The notes beneath the pieces were generated by a model. That model was not told the origin of the DNA and did not search any database. It saw only the letters and a program-made list of their open reading frames with translations. 64,000 nucleotides of DNA from Channallabes apus (lineage: Eukaryota > Chordata > Actinopteri > Siluriformes > Clariidae): contig CM060127.1 of the NCBI GenBank assembly GCA_030522415.1, positions 19,144,814 through 19,208,813 of the forward strand. The letters run 5' to 3'. The first letter of the stretch is position 1. Each line of letters begins with the position of its first letter. Made by a program: the position numbers and the translations under genes. Below are positions 23,013-34,049 of this stretch, one piece after another.

Positions 23013-23899
23013 CTATTGGGGGTCTGGGCATCCCTGCTTTTTTAGGTAGTTGTGAAGAACAGCTGTTGCAATGATGACAGTGCAGCATCTACTTGGTTTG
23101 AATCTGAGTGTTTTCCTAAGGCACTGAAAACGACTCTTCCAAACAACAAACATGCACTCGACTAAACCCCTTGTGCGCATATGAGCTTGGTTGTAGCGCA
23201 GTTGTTCAGCTGTTGTTGGGTACAAGTATGGCGTAAACAAGAAATCTTTCTGAGCATACCCAGTGTCACCAAGCAAAATTCCATTATGATCTCTTCTTTC
23301 AACTTGAGTATACAGAGATGAGTTGAGAAATTTGGGAATCATGAGTTGCACCTTTCCACCATGCAACAATGTTTGAAAACTCTAACTGAGGAGTGCATAC
23401 ACCTTGGACATTTATGGAAAACCAGTTCTTTCGTTTCCTGTACTCCTCAGCATCTGGAGTAGAGGGACTCTTAATGGGAATATGGGTTCCATCTATGCAA
23501 CCTATGACTCCTGGGAAATTTCCATATTCATAGAATAGTACCTTGTAGTTAGCCTGGGTTCTAGCATCAGGGAAGTTTATGTAATGTGCTTTTAATTCAC
23601 AATGGCCCTGCACACTCTGTGAAAGACTTTCCATACTGTTGGTTCACTGACACCACATAAACCCCCAGTTTCTCGATGAAAGGTGCCACATGCCAAGAAC
23701 TTATGAGCACCTGGAGACAAACTGGAATAGGCTGTCCTCTTTGGGTCACAGATGAAGGCCTGGGTTCTAAGAGTGAAATTATCTCCACTGCATTTATTTT
23801 ATGCATGCGGAAACGATCTCGAAAACTTATTTCATCAAAACGTTGCAATGGGTCACTTCTGTCTGCAAGAACTTGCTGATCATCATTCACATAGTCCAA
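23013..23899 (-). pseudogene. PIF/Harbinger transposase (HARBI1-like), broken
   Basis: Three overlapping minus-strand frames together cover a Harbinger DDE nuclease: 23597-23899, 23299-23634 and 23013-23369. Visible landmarks are IGCIDGTHIPIK (first catalytic D), LLGDTGY (second D) and GLVECMF then WKSRF (E region). At least two frameshifts separate them, so it cannot be translated as one protein. This is the autonomous-type core of a DNA transposon, not the host HARBI1 gene. On the plus strand the sequence up to about 24142 ends in GGTCCGGGAAACCACCCC, which resembles a Harbinger terminus; the other end was not found. Confidence 0.85.
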
Positions 23900-24142
23900 G
23901 TAATCCTCTAAATGAAATGAATCTGAAGTTAAACCTGACTCCTGGTAGGTTTAATTTAAGCCTCAATTTAGTCCTGAAGTTGCTCTATTCTTCCTCCAGG
24001 AAATTAGCCTATTAAATTCTGGACTAGACTAAGTCTTAAACTTTTTAAAACCATGACAGAGAAAGCACATTTCTGTTAGTCTGATTTAAATGGCCATTTT
24101 AGTCTAGGACTAGACTTAATCTTGGTCCGGGAAACCACCCCT
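23900..24142 (-). mobile_element. 5' flank and probable terminus of the Harbinger element
   Basis: The end sequence, read on the minus strand, starts GGGGTGGTTTCCCGGACC and continues AAGATTAAGTCTAGTCC, a Harbinger-like terminus I recognise in fish. An imperfect inner repeat of it (AAGACTTAGTCTAGTCC) follows near 24020-24036. Confidence 0.5.
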
Positions 24143-24149
24143 AGAAGCT

Positions 24150-24980
24150 TAATTGAATTTGTCAGTGCTTCACCTGGCACATTTGGGGGATTTTATGAAG
24201 ACCTTAGCTGTTTACCTGCCAGTTCAGGCACAACAAGAGATTAATTAGAAAAGTTTGGGTTTCCTTGTGTTACACAGTTTATTTAATAGTTTCAAACAGG
24301 GTGAGCGTTGCCTGAAGATCAAATTCATGCAAATGACATGGATTTATGACTGTGTTTATCATGTGGTTTTAGTAGGTTCATTTTTTTTTTTTAAGTTTTT
24401 GAAATGCTTTGTTAAAATGTTAAAAGCCAATGCTGTTTATAATGTATAATATTAAGCAGAAACAAGAACTTGTTAAAGCTTAGGGTAAGAATGACGTTTG
24501 AGAAGTACGTTCTCAAAAAACTTTTTTTTTTTAACTCTCTTTGGTGTTGGAGCAGCCTCTGGTACAAGAATTTCCTCCGGGATTAATGAAGTTTTCTTAT
24601 CTTGTTTGTACCTGTACAAATGTGTGGTATTTATAGCTGAGGCTGAGTTCCCAAAGTTTGCCAGAAATGTTAGTGTGTATGAAGGGATGGGGTGAGCTCA
24701 AGGACCCTACCTTGACCCTATAGGTGGCTGGCTATAATGATAATTTAGTTAAATATCAAGGAAACATTTATGTACTTTACATATCGACATTCTGCCAAAT
24801 ACTGTAATATAATAAATCCATGCCCTGCGTGCTGTGTCCAATAAATCCAGTTGATCACCAGATGTGTATATGTATACATGATAAACCTGTGCTGTATAAT
24901 AATAATTTATATTATTAACAAGAAGAAGAAATTTTCAGACAATACAAGAGGTGCTTGGACTCCAAGGTTATCAACATGTT
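24150..24980. other. Intergenic sequence before AZIN1
   Basis: It is AT-rich with short poly-T runs. No gene, RNA or transposon end was recognised. Confidence 0.5.
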
Positions 24981-25019
24981 AACATGTGTTGTGTCACCAG
25001 AGCAACGGTCAACTCACAC

Positions 25020-25229
25020 GAAGCGACTTCCCCTATAAACGCGCGGAAATGCATATTTGGCAGTCTTCTTCAAACATCTTCTACTCGTGCGATTGGCTGG
25101 TGGAAAGCATGATTGACACACGCTCAATCCAGTCATTTTACGCTCCAACGACGGAACGGTCGGTGATTGGTTCTTATCGTTAGGACACGCTCACGCACCC
25201 TTCCACTACCTCATTGATCTCCTTTCTGA
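25020..25229 (+). promoter_or_regulatory. azin1: Probable AZIN1 promoter region
   Basis: The local base composition turns GC-richer. There is TATAAA at 25034-25039, GCGCGGAAA (E2F-like) just after it, and inverted CCAAT boxes (ATTGG) at 25092-25096 and 25166-25170. Because the CCAAT boxes lie downstream of the TATA-like site, the main start is more likely near 25225-25260. Confidence 0.45.
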
Positions 25230-25407
25230 GGCGACCATTTCTGTAGACGAGAGCCAGGCGCTTGTGTGTGTGTTACAAACCGTCGATTCGCGAGTATATG
25301 GCAAAAACGGCCTCTTATCTTTCTTCCCCTTGTGTCCCCACTACTCTTTAAAAATTCCGCCGAAAAAGAGGAGACGATCTTCCAAAACCTTCAAGCCGTT
25401 ATTTCAC
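25230..25407 (+). other. azin1: Putative non-coding exon 1 of AZIN1
   Basis: A GC-richer stretch ends at a strong donor (TTTCAC then GTAAGT, exon end 25407). It lies in the right place for the first AZIN1 5'UTR exon. The 5' limit is a guess. Confidence 0.45.
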
Positions 25408-26237
25408 GTAAGTACGATTTAAAGCTATTCCATCCTACACAGTTGTGTGTGTGTGTGTGTGTTTGTATAGCGGGAGATGAGCTACAACATGGCGCCTGGC
25501 GTTGTACTCGGCGCTGGAAGGTTTGCTGTGTATGTGTGGATTAACCTGATCATACGCTGTAGTTATGTGGAATATGTCGGCAGCCCGGACTGTCAGTGTG
25601 TTTTGTAGATATTTAATAATTAGTAGGTTGTTGTGTCCATAATAACCCTGATATACAACTGTGTGTTAAAAAGGCGTTTTGCACTTGATTCATTTGACTG
25701 AATCCGGGACAGTGGACCATGTGATTGCTCAGTGGTTTAGTGGAGCAACTAACAAAATGTAATCTCATTAAAAAAGCAAAAATATTACTATTAGTTAGGA
25801 GTAAATAGTGCTTGGGTAATGACACTTTCCTCCCCCTCCCTAGGGATTCCTAAATAATAATAATAACAATAACTTTTCATTTCTCATACTTAAATTTTTT
25901 TTAATTGTTATTATTTATTTATTTATTTCTTATCCATAGACAAGAAAATTTGAGACTTCTTATTGGAAACACTGACGCTTATTTAGAAACTGTTTCCATA
26001 AGTTATAGCAGTTGCTTACGTCATTCTATTACGTCATATTACCTTAATAATATCAACAATAATTAACAAGAATAAATAATACCAATACTAACTGTTGGTG
26101 GTGGTGATGATGTTAGCAATAATAACATTATTTTGGACAAGAAAATGTACTATACTTTATAAATAAACTATAATTGCTACTACAAACAATAATTAAGAAT
26201 AAATATTAATACTAATGTTATTAATAATAGTATGTTA

Positions 26238-26292
26238 AGAGGCCTGATCAGAAGGTCAGGGGTTCAAGCCTCAGCACCGCCAAGTTACCGCC
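26238..26292 (+). mobile_element. Fragment of tRNA-derived SINE family 2
   Basis: The text CCTGATCAGAAGGTCAGG then GGTTCAAGCCTCAGCACCG resembles the B-box segment of the SINE at 32955-33060. The remainder of the element is not recognisable. Confidence 0.45.
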
Positions 26293-27450
26293 ATAAATGT
26301 CATTACATAAATTGTTAAAAGTAGATTTAAGTCATTAAATTTCAGTCAGTAAATAATTAAATATGTAAATTAATAATGTATTTTATGATTGACTTATTTT
26401 ATGATTAGTTTAATTATTTCATTGCTGCTAGTCACCATTTTGTCACACACCATGAAATAATTAAATCTGTCAAAGTCACCCATCAAACTTGTCAAATGCT
26501 GATCAGCTGTGAGTTTTTCCTTGCCACCGTCTCCCTCTGCCTGCTCATCAGAGACAAACATTTCATACTCATTTTTCTCTTGATTCTGTAAATCTGCTTT
26601 GTGACAGTGACCATCGTTAAAAGTGCTATAAAAATTTAATTTTATTTAATCTACTCAAGGTTTCCACTGCAAGCTACGGCTTTGTGCTGGTTAATGTTTC
26701 AGGTGAGGTTCGGGAAAATCTCTGTAAATCACTGGCTTGAGGGAAAGATTTATAGTAATAAGAAAAGTTGATGAAACTTTAGAGGAATGATAGTGTAATT
26801 CAGTGCTGTTCCTCTAAACTTTCATGAACTTCATCAACTCAATGCTGATGAAACGGTGTGAAGCTCTAGTTAAATAGTTACTTCTACTTTTAATAATTTG
26901 TTTGATGACTTTATTTATTTGTTTATTGTTTTCATATTCCACCATTCTTGTTGCGCTCGCACCCGGTCTCTCTCCCTCTCTGTGTTCTCCACTCGGGAAC
27001 CACCATCAGGGGCATGTGCGTCAGTGTGTACAGAGTGCACTTGTGTGTTGTGCAAGCTTTTAGAACTGTGTGTTTTGTGTTCAGTGATCCTGCTTCATTT
27101 CCTGTTTTCAAAACGTGATAATACAACTCTACGTAATACTTGGGCTTTCCTCACTTATCCTTTAAAAAAACGTTTATTGGCCTAATCTTCAGTTGGATCT
27201 GCTGACGATCCAATACTGCTCTTCTATCACAATATTAGCTTATTTTATTGGATAATCTATGGCCTTGTTCAGACCAGCATGACAATATTTCCAGATCTTG
27301 TTTGTGATCGTGCCAGTCCACGATGCCTGAAAAAACCCATCCATATTAATGTTATGTATTGGGTCATTTATTAATAGTAGTCTAACACCTGTGATTTATT
27401 ATTATTATAATTTAGACTTGGTGCTCTGTAGTGTCCTGATTTTATCGTAG

Positions 27451-27482
27451 ATAATAATGGGTGACGAAAAGGTCGCACCTGG
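27451..27482 (+). other. azin1: Possible small AZIN1 5'UTR exon with an AUG uORF
   Basis: The 32 bases are bounded by an acceptor (ATCGTAG) and a consensus donor (GG then GTGAGT). They contain an ATG at 27457. If spliced to 28368, this ATG opens a 24-codon uORF (MGDEKVAPG...) that stops at TAG 28414-28416, overlapping the conserved uORF in another frame. The exon is supported only by its splice sites. Confidence 0.4.
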
Positions 27483-27504
27483 GTGAGTAGATACTCATTG
27501 TTGC

Positions 27505-27888
27505 TTGGATTTATTCATTCATTCATCTTCTATACCGCTTTATCCTGTATTTAGGGTCGCGGGGACCTGGAGCCTATCCCAGGAGATTCAGGGCATGAGG
27601 CAGGGTACACCCTGGACAGCGTGCCAATCCATCGCAGAGCACACACACACACGCACACACACTCATTCACACACTATGGTCAATTTTAGGAACGCCAATT
27701 AGCCTAATCTGCATGTCTTTGGACGGTGGGAGGAAACCGGAGTACCCGGAGGAAACCCACCAAGCACGGGGAGAACATGCAAACTCCATGCACACAGAGA
27801 CGGGAATCGAGTCTGGCCGGGAACGGAACCCGGACCCTGGAGGTGCAAGGCGACAGTGCTGACCACTACACCACCGTGCCGCCTTGGT
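27505..27888 (-). mobile_element. Full-length family-1 SINE
   Basis: Read on the minus strand it starts with a GGCGGCACGGTGGTGTAGTGG-like tRNA head, then a B box (GGTTCCGTTCCC), then GTTTGCATGTTCTCCCCGTG, CACAGTCCAAAGACATGC-type body text, a (GT)n stretch, CCTGGGATAGGCTCCAGG, and a TGAATGAATGAA tail. This is the reference copy for the family in this window. It lies in an AZIN1 5'UTR intron. Confidence 0.8.
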
Positions 27889-28367
27889 TGGATTTAGGAA
27901 AACTTAATTTTGCAAGCTTATGTGTATAAGCTTGTGGGTTATTCTTAGCTACCACAACAGCTAGCATGTGATGTGTTTATCAGTGACGCATACTGGCTTT
28001 TAGGCTTTCTCATGTCTAACAAATATGTGGTTGAGATGCCTGATCTTTAAGCTTTGTCTGCTCTGCATTACTGATATCTGTTGTGGTCAGGTCTTTAAAA
28101 ATAGATTTTTTGTTGCTAAATTTGGGTATATGTGAGATATTGTTTAAAATACTTTTAATAAACAAGAATACTGTATTTTTTTCCCTCTTTTCTCAAGATT
28201 AAAAGAACTTTGTCTTTGTTGCAGAATTGCTTTTATTTATTCATTTATTTATTTATACAAAGCAAAACCTTGGGGTTGTACAAAATCCACACTCACAGTA
28301 TGGTGTATAGTATGTTTTTTATAAGTAATTTTTTTTCCCTCAATTGTTTGTTTATCTTCCCTTACAG

Positions 28368-28478
28368 GGCTCCCCTCTTTCTGTACAAGTGTATAAGCGC
28401 TACCCAGAAGGCCTAGGGAAGGCGCTCTACCGCGAGCAATTCGACTTCAACGCGGAGCCGCCTTGGGATCCTAGCTGA
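28368..28478 (+). CDS. azin1: AZIN1 upstream conserved coding region (polyamine-responsive uORF), 3' part
   Basis: In a 5'UTR exon (28368-28511, acceptor CTTACAG, donor GTGAGT) one frame reads VYKRYPEGLGKALYREQ and ends AEPPWDPS-stop at 28476-28478. A PPWxPS-stop ending is the hallmark of the uCC of AZIN1 and ODC homologues. That uORF starts at a non-AUG codon (AUU in mammals) and stalls ribosomes at high polyamine levels, lowering AZIN1 synthesis. The main ATG is not in this exon, so the sequence has no other coding reason to be conserved. The start codon is not in this exon. With the exon 27451-27482 attached, the frame is closed by TGA at 27462-27464, with no AUU between. The true upstream exon is therefore unresolved. 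Confidence 0.85.
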   Translation, partial: GSPLSVQVYKRYPEGLGKALYREQFDFNAEPPWDPS

Positions 28479-29021
28479 TAGCGGGAGAAATCCATCTCCC
28501 AGCTTGTCCATGTGAGTGTCAAACGATTCTGAATTAGTTAGTTGTAGTGTCACATGTCACAGTAAGTAAGAAGTCCAGTTTACCACGTCACTGATGTATA
28601 GCCCGTACTTAATTTTTTATTATTTTTTTTTACTTTTATTTCTTTATTTCTTCTTCAAAGATTACACACCTTTGCTGGTATGAACATCCCCTGACATGCA
28701 GATTGTTGTTTGTGTGTGTCAATAGCAAATAGATGCATTCAGAATAGATGCATATCATTTCAAATACTATTATCTGTCTCAGCTGTCCAAAGTCAGCATC
28801 ATTTGTGAATAGTACATCGAACTAATGAATAAAGCACAAAAGTTTAAAACAACCAGTGCTGTTTTTTTTTTTTTTTTTTGTTTGTTTTTTTTTACATAAA
28901 TGAGTGCTTGTAGTGATTACATAGTTGTTGTGTTTTTTATTTTGCAGTTTGTTGCATATTAACAGGACCCAAAGGCTTAGTACACTCTCTATGATTGTCG
29001 GATCTGCGGACTACGGTTGAG

Positions 29022-32000
29022 ATGAAAGGATTTACTGATGAACTGAACTACACTGTCGACCTGCTTGAGGGTGGAACGACCCTCGAAGATGTCATCGACA
29101 GCCGCATTTATGAACAAGCTTTGGTGAGTGGATCTATCCATTATGCTGTTTAATAATGTGGCGAGGAAAGAAACCTCACCATCTTGCCGAGCGTAGCTGA
29201 ATAACATCCTTGGTAGTAAGCAGTCGGCATCTTGGGGATCAATTTGCTATAATTGGTTGATTCTTTATAGTGTTAACTTGTAGATTTTAAATGAATTATT
29301 ATTGTTGGCTACGTTAATTACCTCAGCTTGATTAGGGTTGCGAGGGAAAATCGTGTGTTTAAAAAGCAGAATTTTTTTTATAGGGGTCAGTTTCACTGCT
29401 TTCATTTGCAGAATTCGGTGGCTGATGATTAAGAATAACAGTTCTATATGTTAATTGCTTTTTCGCTCATCTGAACCTGTCTGTAGATCTTTTTGTTCAG
29501 AGCATCTTCCTGAAGCTTTGCTTGCCGCAGTTGACGCGTTGAGCTGAGTTTTATGCTTAAAATATTACGATATTGGTGTCAGTTGGCTGATGAACAAATT
29601 TGTAGAATCTGGGCGCATGTGTGTTTCAGTACTTTTACAGCTTGCAGGTTCTCTGCACTTCTTCGTGGTGTGTGTTTTTTTTTTTTTTTTTTTTTTAAGA
29701 AAGCAAAGTTTTCAGTCTGCTTTGCTTTGGTTGTCATCATCACTCGTGAAATATGTCAAGATCATGTGTTCGTGCTTGTCATGTTTTTGATTTTTGTGAA
29801 ATTTCACATGTACGTCTTGCATCATACAGTATTGTGTTGTATTTAATGCTGTTATCAGCACCAATATCGGTAGGAATGCGTGCGTAGTTCTTACGAAATT
29901 CTGCTCAGGTTGATAAATAATATGCACCCATAATATCATGTTAATACTTGATAGCATTTACATTTATTAATTTATATAAAGATAAACCTTGAGATTGGAT
30001 AAAATCCAGAGTTACAGTTGAGCGGGTCAGGTTGTGCATTTATGTATTATGTGCAGTGTATTGTATTCATTTAGTACTGAGCTAGTACCGTCATATTACT
30101 CATGTCCCTATGTTTTTTTCGTCCCCAGGCGGAAAAAAATGCATTTGTTGTGGCTGACCTCGGCGGGTTACTGCAGCAGCATGTTCTCTGGCAGGGCACC
30201 CTACCCCGAGTTCGGCCGTTCTACCCTGTCAAATGTAACAGCAGCCCTGCAGTCATCGAGATACTGGCTGCTCTAGGAGTTGGTTTTGTGTGTGCAAATA
30301 AGGTGATTTTTTTTGTTTGTTTTCTTGCTTATATTTGCATGATCAGAAATGGTCTCTGTTTTAGCTTTTGTCTTATTTATTTATTTTTTCTTCTGCAAAT
30401 CTTCAGGCCGAAGTTTCAATGGTACTCAATCATGACGTCTCTCCTAAAAACATCATCCTGTCTGGTGTCTGCAAACAGCAGTCCCACATCAAACACGCTG
30501 CCAAGAACGGCGTCGACTACCTGGTGTGTGATAACGAGGCCGAGCTCGGAAAGATCGCCCGTGCGCACCCAAACGCCAAGTCAGTTTTCATTTTCTGACA
30601 CAAACATGTTGGATTTTCACTTAATCCCTTGTTCTATGTTTGATGCTCAGATTCGGGTTAATAGTTAATTTCTCTTTACAGGCTGCTCCTGCAGTTGTGC
30701 ACCGAGGCTCAAACAGAGGAGGCAAGCATGGTGTTTGGCTGCTCGCTGAAAAGTTGCAGGCATCTTTTAGAAGCTGCCAAAGAGCTGGGAGTGGATGTGG
30801 TTGGTGTAGTGTAAGTCATTTACTTGAAGCAAGAGGAACATATAATAAACCGAACATTTCAGAAGAATCACATGGTCTTTATAATTGTACAGGTTCCAGG
30901 TACCAGCGTCATGCAAAGACCCTCAAGTGTATGCCCATGCCCTGTCTGATGCCCGATGTGTGTTTGATATGGGGGTGAGTGGAAAGAAGGAATTTGTATA
31001 CATAAAAAATGCTTATGGGAATTAGTGAGCTCTTATTTCATGCCAAAGATCAAAGTTCATATCACTGATGCTTTATTCTTCTATAGGAGGAGCTTGGGTT
31101 TAATATGGAGATTTTGGATATTGGGAGTGGATTCAGTGGTTCTGAGTATCAGTTAAAACAGGTAACTTACAAAACTTTGTATAACTTTGTTTTATATTGT
31201 TGTTTGGAATAATTTCATTAACGATATCTTTCCTCCCTCAAACAGACCCATGCTGCTATTAGACCGTTGTTGGAGGCCTATTTTCCTGTTATGTCTGGAG
31301 TGCGAGTGATTGCTGAGCCAGGAACCTTTTACGTGTCTTCCTCTTTTACCCTGGTCGTAAATGTCATTGGCAAGAAATTGGTAGCCGGAGATCTCCATGG
31401 TGAGTCTGAAGGTGGGTTATATAATCCCAGTACTGACATTAAATTACATGGCAACTTGGATGGTAGTGAGTACTGAATGTTGTTTTTTTTTTTTTTTTTT
31501 TTTTTTTTTTATTCCTTTTTTTTTTTCTCCCACCTTACTTTTATTGAAGCACAGTAACAGAGCAGCACTCGCTGTCAGCACATTTTCTTAGGTTTTATTA
31601 CAAGTATGCAAAACTACATTATAAATCATAGTAATTACATTATTAAAAGAGATGTTTTGGTGGCCTTCATAACTACAGGTCCTTCTAAAAAAATTTGCAT
31701 ATTGTGATAAAGTTCATTATTTTCTGTAATGTACTGATAAACATTAGACTTTCATATTTTTTAGATTCATTACACATAACTGAAGTAGTTCAAGCCTTTT
31801 ATTGTTTTAATATTGATGATTGTGGCATACAGCTCATGAAAACCCAAAATCCCTATCTCAAAAAATTAGCATATCATGAAAAGGTTCTCTAAACGAGCTA
31901 TTAACCTAATCATCTGAATCAACTAATTAACTCTAAACACATGCAAAAGATTCCTTGGGGGACCTGCGGAAGCAGTGGACTGAGTCTGGAGTAGAAACAT

Positions 32001-33812
32001 CCAGAGCCACCGTGTACAGGCGTGTGCAGGAAATGGGCTACAGATTGCAAATTTTGCATGTAATTCGGAAATCAAGGTGCCAGAGTCTGGAGGAAGACTG
32101 GGGAGAGGGAAATGCCAAAATGCCTGAAGTCCAGTGTCAAGTACCCACTGTCAGTGATGGTCTGGGGTGCCATGTCAGCTGCTGGTGTTGGTCCACTGTG
32201 TTTTATTAAGGGCAGGGTCAATGCAGCTAGCTATAAGGGAATTTTGGAGCACTTCATGCTTCCATCTGCTGAAAAGCTTTATGGAGATGAAGATTTCATT
32301 TTTCAGCACGACCTGGCACCAGCTCACAGTGCCAAAACCACTGAAATGGTTTACTGACCATGGTATTACTGTGCTCAATTGGCCTGCCAACTCTCCTGAC
32401 CTGAACCCCATAGAGAATCTGTGGGATATTGTGAAGAGAAAGTTGACACAAGAATCTGCAAAAGGATTCCCGACCAAGTATTGAGTGCAGAACTGAACAT
32501 AATTATTTGAAGGTTGACTTATTTTGTATTAGAAACACTTTTCTTTTATTGGTCGGATGAAATATGCTAATGTTTTGAGATAGGGATTTTGGGTTTTCAT
32601 GAGCTGTATGCCACAATCATCAATATTAAAACAATAAAAGGTTTGAACTACTTCAGTTGTGTGTAATGAATCTAAATTATATGAAAGTCTAATGTTTATC
32701 AGTACATTACAGAAAATAATGAACTTTATCACAATATGCTAATTTTTTGAGAAGGACCTGTAGTTGCTTTTATTGCACCAATACAGAGGACAGACTAAAT
32801 CTAAAATGGGAAGCACATATTGGCGTGATTAGCTCAGGTGTCCATATATTTGTGGCCACATAGTGTATGGCGTATTTATTAAGTATGAAAAGAAGAGTTC
32901 TGTGTGTGTATATATATATATATGTATGTATGTATGTATATGTATATGTGTAGGGCAGTGGTGGCTCAATCGGTTAAGGCTGTGGGTTACTGGGTTACTG
33001 ATCGGAAGGTCGGGGGTTCGAGCCCCAGCATCGGCAAGTTGCCACTGTTGAGCCCTTGAGCCAATATTCTTCTTCTTCTATAGAAAATAGTGATACTGAC
33101 ACATACTATATATGTGTAAATGTATATTGTGCAAGGTGACATGATTGCCTTCAACACAAATTATACAGTTATCAGTAAATAAAGCAAACAGTGGTGCCTT
33201 TATTATGGAAAGCCACACCTAGAGCTGAATGTTGGAGAAAGAATGTGGCCTCAGAGCCTGTATGCTCCTCATCTGTGTTATTTAAACTTGAACTCCTACT
33301 TGTCGCACTTTAATTTTAAGTTTTGACATTTTATCCTTTAACAGAGCTGACTCCAAGCGATGACCCTGAATTTTTGTACTATTTGAGCGATGGTGTATTT
33401 GGATCATTTGTTGGCAAGCTGTTGGGAAACATCATTCCCTGTCCCACAGTGCACAAGGTAAAGAAGCAAAAACAAATTAACCTACATGTATAAAAGCATT
33501 CAGAATGAGCCAGCGTGAACTGGCTTGTACAAGTGTGCTGGTCATTTCAGTTCTGGATTTGTCTTGTTTGCAGATGTCACTCTCAGCAGATGAGCTGGTG
33601 TTCTCCAGTAGCCTGTGGGGTCCATCCTGTGATGCTTTGGACCAGGTGGTAGAGCACTGCTTCCTTCCTGAGCTCTCTGTGGGAGACTGGCTCATCTTTA
33701 AAAACATGGGGGCCAGTGGCCATGAGGAAACAGCGGTCATCAGTGACTCTGAAAAACCACCTGTGTATTACACCATTTCTGAAAGCTCCTGGTAATTAAC
33801 AGACTTTTTTTG

Positions 33813-33860
<48 letters not shown>

Positions 33861-33982
33861 GGAGTTCTGTAATGCATCTTCTTACATTTCTTCTTGTGTC
33901 CCACAGGTTTGAGATACAGGAGGCAGGAATCTCGCTTGACAACACCATGAAGAACTTTTCATTAGTCCCATATGGCTTGTAG
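29022..33982 (+). CDS. azin1: Antizyme inhibitor 1
   Basis: This catalytically inactive ornithine decarboxylase homologue binds antizyme, sparing ODC and raising polyamine levels in the cytosol. Ten coding exons keep phase: 29022-29123, 30129-30302, 30407-30579, 30682-30810, 30893-30974, 31087-31161, 31246-31399, 33345-33457, 33574-33791, 33907-33982; 431 aa (human 448). The start [10 protein letters not shown] matches AZIN1. ODC-like landmarks remain: PFYPVKCN (Lys69), a region equivalent to the antizyme-binding element ([20 protein letters not shown]), SDGVFGSF and [10 protein letters not shown]. Cofactor-binding positions have changed: FQV for ODC HVG (His197 to Gln195 here), DIGSGF for DIGGGF, and EPGTFYV for EPGRYYV (Arg277 to Thr272 here). 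This fits AZIN rather than ODC. AZIN2 is less likely given the neighbours. A non-AUG uORF lies upstream. A Tc1-type element (31676-32760) sits in the intron 31400-33344. Confidence 0.95.
31676..32760 (+). mobile_element. Internally deleted Tc1/mariner element in an AZIN1 intron
   Basis: The ends CAGGTCCTTCT and AGAAGGACCTG are flanked by TA (31674-31675 and 32761-32762). The inverted terminal regions extend about 210 bases and are nearly identical. Two plus-strand frames give parts of a Tc1 transposase: [15 protein letters not shown] (helix-turn-helix region), then [24 protein letters not shown] and [16 protein letters not shown]. The middle of the gene is missing and the frame is broken, so the copy is non-autonomous. 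Confidence 0.92.
32955..33060 (+). mobile_element. tRNA-derived SINE family 2
   Basis: An A-box-like TGGCTCAATCGGTTAAGGC and a B box GGGTTCGAGCCCC lie about 40 bases apart. They are followed by GGCAAGTTGCCACTGTTGAG. This is a polymerase III head of a different family from the copies at 27505 and 36469. Confidence 0.7.
33818..33860. repeat. (TG)n microsatellite
   Basis: An uninterrupted TG tract in the last AZIN1 intron. Confidence 0.95.
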
Positions 33983-34034
33983 TTAAAAACACTGTCTCTG
34001 CTCCCCGACCCGGGTGATTAAATGACCTACAGTG

Positions 34035-34040
34035 AATAAA
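34035..34040 (+). promoter_or_regulatory. azin1: Proximal poly(A) signal of AZIN1
   Basis: AATAAA occurs 53 bases after the AZIN1 stop codon. Further A-rich signals downstream would allow a longer 3'UTR. Confidence 0.4.
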
Positions 34041-34049
34041 CCAACAGCC

